Shown here one piece after another: positions 17,742 to 20,404 of a stretch of DNA of 20,404 nucleotides. The translations under genes and the position numbers were made by a program. The notes beneath the pieces were generated by a model, which was given only the letters and a program-made list of their open reading frames with translations, was not told where the DNA came from and searched no databases. Every line of letters begins with the position of its first letter. Positions within the stretch are counted from its first letter, which is position 1. Source of the stretch: Saksenaea vasiformis B4078. Lineage: Eukaryota; Mucoromycota; Mucoromycetes; Mucorales; Saksenaeaceae. The stretch is from the NCBI GenBank assembly GCA_000697055.1, contig JNDT01001646.1, positions 1 through 20,404 of the forward strand, in the 5' to 3' direction.

Positions 17742-19691
17742 CTAGCTTTGCCGTCTGTGGCGTGTCTCATACGGTAGCAGTATGACACAAAGGCCAACAA
17801 GGCAAAAGCCAACGACACTCACGTACACTGGTAAAGCAGCATTTACAGTAAAGAGCATGCCAGATACAATCGGACTAGCGATACCAGCGATACGACCAAG
17901 TCCAGAAGCAGTGCCAACAGCTGTCCCGCGGACTGTTGTATCAAAGACTTCTGGCGTATATCCATAAACCACAGCGTACAATAGAGTAACTAAAAATGAC
18001 ACCAGCGATGACGATATGAGCATGGTAACGCGAGATTCGATGACGGAGAAGATGAAAAGGGCCACGGACGATCCAAACGCTGATGCAGCCATTGTTCCTT
18101 TTCGACCGAGTCGCGTTTCAATCATGTAAGATGCCATCTACACATAACTTAGTCAACAGAAGTAAGTGCACAGTTTTAGACATACCACCGACCCGGGAAC
18201 ACCGGCAGCGGAATAAACCATATAGTCCCAGTAGACATCCTTCCTTGTCGGCACAGCCTCTCCCTCAAATCCAAGAGTCTCCAGATATTTCGGAAGAAAT
18301 ACATTGAACATGGTAAACGCTGCGGAAGTAAATGTCCAGATTCCCCACACTAACAGCGTAGTTCGGCGCCATCGCGGACTAAACAGCAAAGCCCAGCTGC
18401 TGTGTCGATCAGGCACGTAGATATCATCATCGCTCTTGGTGACTGAAGGATCATCCCTAAGCATCGGTACTTCATCGTCTGGGATGTTTCTGTCTTCTTC
18501 ATGCTCTTGCTCATGATCCGTCGGAGGTGATGCAGGAGTGTTCAGGTCGGCGCTGTTGATGTAAATCTCTTCGCCATTAATTCTTGCAATATCTTGGAGA
18601 ACAACAATCGTTTCATTTGTCCGATCCTGGCTCATAAGGAACTTGGGAGTTTCTGGAAGCTTCAGACAAAATGTTCGTACAAGAAGCATAACAAACGTCG
18701 TCAGCGCAACGCAAAATAGCATGATTCGCCATCCGTTATTTTGTGTTGCCATATTGCAAATCTCTGCAGGTTCGCCTGGCGATATTTCAGGACAGCTAGA
18801 ATATGGCAGTATAACGAATCCAAGGACAGAAGCCATTACAGCACCCAACGAGAAGAATACAGACATAAAAGTGAGAAGATAGTGATACTCTCTTGGCAGA
18901 AATTCGAGGTATAAAGCACCTGGCAAAAAGAAAAAAATGTGTTTGTAAAAAAATCAATAATTTTTGTTCATTGCTTACCATCTGTCGGCATATTTCCTCC
19001 AACTCCAAAACCAAGACAAAATAACATGAGGCATAGAGACCAAAAATTGAATGCAAAGCTCGAGAGTAATCCAAAAAACGACGTGATTGCCAGTGTCATG
19101 ACATAGGGTAGTTTTCTACCCTGGGAGTCTGAATAAGTTCCCCAGAAGAAGGCTCCAAAGGTCATGCCGGTAAATAATGAGCTTGATATAGTACCGATCC
19201 ATTTATCCGACACATCAAAATGTTCTAACAATGTGGTGCAATGTTAACACACCTTAATCGTTCATAGCTAGATCAAACTTATGAGATTCACCTTGAACTC
19301 TGGGTAAAATAATTGCTACTGTCTATGGTGGAGGCATTAACATGCAAAGCATCAAGGAGTATTCAAGTACCTGAAGCCACATCTATTTGCCACCAGAACA
19401 AATTAATCATTTTGTTCCCCTATTCTCCTTACAACGCATACATACATTATCAGCTAACCAGCCGAATCCACATAATATCTGACGACATTGCGTGAGCAAG
19501 CTCCACGCAACTTAAATACTTCTTACTAATAGTTTCTTTTGAAATAAGCCGTAACCAACTCTAGACAATAAACCATCAAGGATCTCATCATGATTACTGC
19601 CGTTATTCCCATTAAGAGCATGTCTTAATTCCACTTCTGCGCCGTCTTCCTCTACAGGCACTGCTGCAAAATTTTGTGATGATGATGCCAT
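17742..19691 (-). CDS. MFS transporter of the SV2/SVOP-like group, seven exons with a 12-nt microexon
   Basis: Major facilitator membrane transporter of 538 residues; substrate unknown. Exons: 19691-19527, 19478-19446, 19382-19371, 19322-19292, 19224-18979, 18919-18186, 18137-17742. All six introns are GT..AG, 48-67 bp, and the sum of 1617 nt is exactly in frame. The start is the first ATG (MASSSQNFAAVPVEEDG). The first helix region ILCGFGWLADN is completed by the microexon MWLQ, then TVAIILPRVQ and EHFDVSDKWIG. MFS motif A is GTYSDSQGRKLPYV; then GFGVGGNMPTDGALYLEFLP. A long acidic cytoplasmic loop (about DHEQEHEEDRNIPDDEVPML) follows the sixth helix. The second half has SSWALLFSPRWRRTTLLVWG, AAGVPGSVMASYMIETRLGR and the family signature YGYTPEVFDTTVRGTAVGTA. 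It ends RHRRQS. Neighbours give no pathway clue. Intact. Confidence 0.93.
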
Positions 19692-20177
19692 TTTGAGAAA
19701 GGTCAAAAGGAATGCTGAGAACGCTGGGCGCTGCGAACATGTGTCACCACACATTACTCTTGCACCAATGCTGGATTTAAAAAATAATTTCGGATGTTTA
19801 ATTTAGATGACGCACTGGGGTTGTAACATGAAATCGCTGTCGCCGTTTTAAAAATAATGGTTAAAACACTGGGTTTTCAATAAGCGCTTTGCATCAGATA
19901 CTGTGAAGTTGCAGAACGTTTTGCGTCGCCTAAAACCAAGTTTACGCTATGATGAACCAAATTTAGTCAAATTAAAGCGTTACCGTTGATCTCTGTGTAC
20001 TTACCTATCCACTTGGTTTCGACGATACAAGAGCATTTCAGCGTCGCAAACGTTTCTCTGATGAGTAATCTGTTCTACAACCTGCAAGAGGACTTACCGA
20101 TGAATACACCTAAAGGGAAGCATAAGTAAAACTGATCTAAGTTAAGGATTACAAGACATTTCACTAACCGTAATAAT
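19692..20177. promoter_or_regulatory. Region between the Fanzor 3' end and the MFS start
   Basis: 486 bases upstream of the MFS gene and downstream of the Fanzor-like gene, both on the minus strand. It should hold the MFS promoter and the Fanzor 3' flank. An imperfect inverted repeat pairs GAACGTTTTGCGTCGC (about 19915) with GCGTCGCAAACGTTTC (about 20040). No other motif stands out and no gene is visible. Confidence 0.4.
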
Positions 20178-20404
20178 CTAAATCCCTTCAAGGGAAACCG
20201 GATTCGTACCGGCGATAGTTGTCTGTGTGCGCAAGAACTCGGTAGGTCGACCATAGCCCTTCCAGATGTCGTTGGCAATCCAAAACAAGTTCTTGCTAGC
20301 ATTTACATCCCGTTGCCAAAGTGTTCTACAGCGTTTACAAGCTAGTACACCATGGTGTGAGATTAAATCCTTGGTCGTGACTTTTTCGAGACATCTGCCG
20401 TGGC
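20178..20404 (-). CDS. Fanzor / TnpB-like RNA-guided nuclease, C-terminal end (5' part outside the window)
   Basis: The last 74 complete codons of a minus-strand gene; codon phase starts at 20402 and stop TAG is at 20178-20180. The peptide begins HGRCLEKVTTKDLISHHG and has a zinc-ribbon knuckle GVLACKRCRTLWQ (CxxC). Directly after this is QRDVNASKNLFWIANDIW, the RuvC-III signature of TnpB/Fanzor proteins with its catalytic Asp (codon 20307-20309), then the common tail KGYGRPTEFLRTQTT. The order zinc ribbon, W-x-RDVNA, IxxIW, GRP fits the OrfB zinc-ribbon family. TGC/CxxC Cys residues of the first knuckle lie at or beyond the edge. Known Fanzors are eukaryotic relatives of IS200/IS605-family TnpB, found in fungal transposons, and several cut DNA guided by an RNA made from the gene's 3' side. 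Intactness, guide RNA and carrier element cannot be judged from this fragment. Confidence 0.85.
   Translation of the reverse strand, partial: HGRCLEKVTTKDLISHHGVLACKRCRTLWQRDVNASKNLFWIANDIWKGYGRPTEFLRTQTTIAGTNPVSLEGI
20183..20212. other. Two short palindromes at the 3' end of the Fanzor-like coding region
   Basis: TCCCTTCAAGGGA (20183-20195, 6-bp arms, 1-base centre) and CCGGATTCGTACCGG (20198-20212, 4-bp arms) lie in the last ten codons and stop region. In TnpB and Fanzor loci the guide RNA scaffold commonly overlaps the 3' end of the gene, so these are candidate scaffold structure. They are short and could be chance. Confidence 0.4.

Noticed and set aside
17537..17785. 82-codon plus-strand frame between the DUF1279 and MFS genes
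   Set aside because: No ATG start, antisense to the last MFS exon at its end, and no recognisable motif.
20075..20302. 75-codon minus-strand frame beside the Fanzor end
   Set aside because: It overlaps the Fanzor frame in another phase and has no motif. The conserved zinc-ribbon/RuvC-III residues are in the other frame.
1..20404. CRISPR-like arrays or bacterial operons
   Set aside because: No regularly spaced direct repeats with unique spacers. Introns, Pol III terminator, TATA boxes and AATAAA signals show eukaryotic DNA.

Overview
The window looks like nuclear DNA from a filamentous fungus, most likely an early-diverging Mucoromycota (Mucorales-like) lineage. The reasons are: AT-rich intergenic DNA; very short spliceosomal introns (48-67 bp, GT..AG, some with CTAAG-type branch sites); a eukaryotic tRNA-Ser with a long variable arm; and a mix of transposon protein families typical of these fungi, namely a Crypton tyrosine recombinase with NDC10-type and GCR1_C domains, a MULE transposase with a SWIM finger, an IS630/Tc1-like transposase, a DIRS-like remnant and a Fanzor/TnpB-like protein. 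Species assignment is inference.

Layout. Positions 1-13300 are almost entirely transposon debris. Four copies of an ~840-bp LTR-like repeat, called LTR1 here (A 8-845, B 6744-7487, C 8828-9661, D 9776-10616), frame the region. They carry nested, mostly solo LTRs: LTR2 at 7910-8270 and 10622-10983, and LTR4 at 9068-9469, each with a perfect 5-bp target duplication. A further candidate, LTR3, lies at 8519-8822. Between LTR1-A and LTR1-B lie a decayed IS630/Tc1-like transposase (minus) and a decayed MULE transposase (plus), arranged head to head; then an unrecognised broken multi-exon coding region; then a DIRS-like RNase H/tyrosine recombinase fragment (minus). A tRNA-Ser(AGA) gene at 11662-11743 looks intact. 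It is followed by promoter/LTR-like modules and strong hairpins with no convincing protein gene.

Positions 14132-16284 (minus) hold a nearly complete Crypton recombinase gene with three reading-frame breaks, one of them in an A7/T7 run. The right end is ordinary euchromatin: a mitochondrial DUF1279/FAM210-like gene (plus, 16802-17344), converging on an intact seven-exon MFS transporter gene of the SV2/SVOP type (minus, 17742-19691). The transporter includes a 12-nt microexon and adds up to 538 residues in frame. At the right edge the C-terminal 74 codons of a Fanzor (eukaryotic TnpB/OMEGA-like RNA-guided nuclease family) run off the window.

The two host genes show no obvious functional link. 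The main interest is the Fanzor end (the system proper lies mostly outside the window), the near-intact Crypton, the microexon, and the stratified LTR nesting in which insertions recur at the same CCTGG junction.
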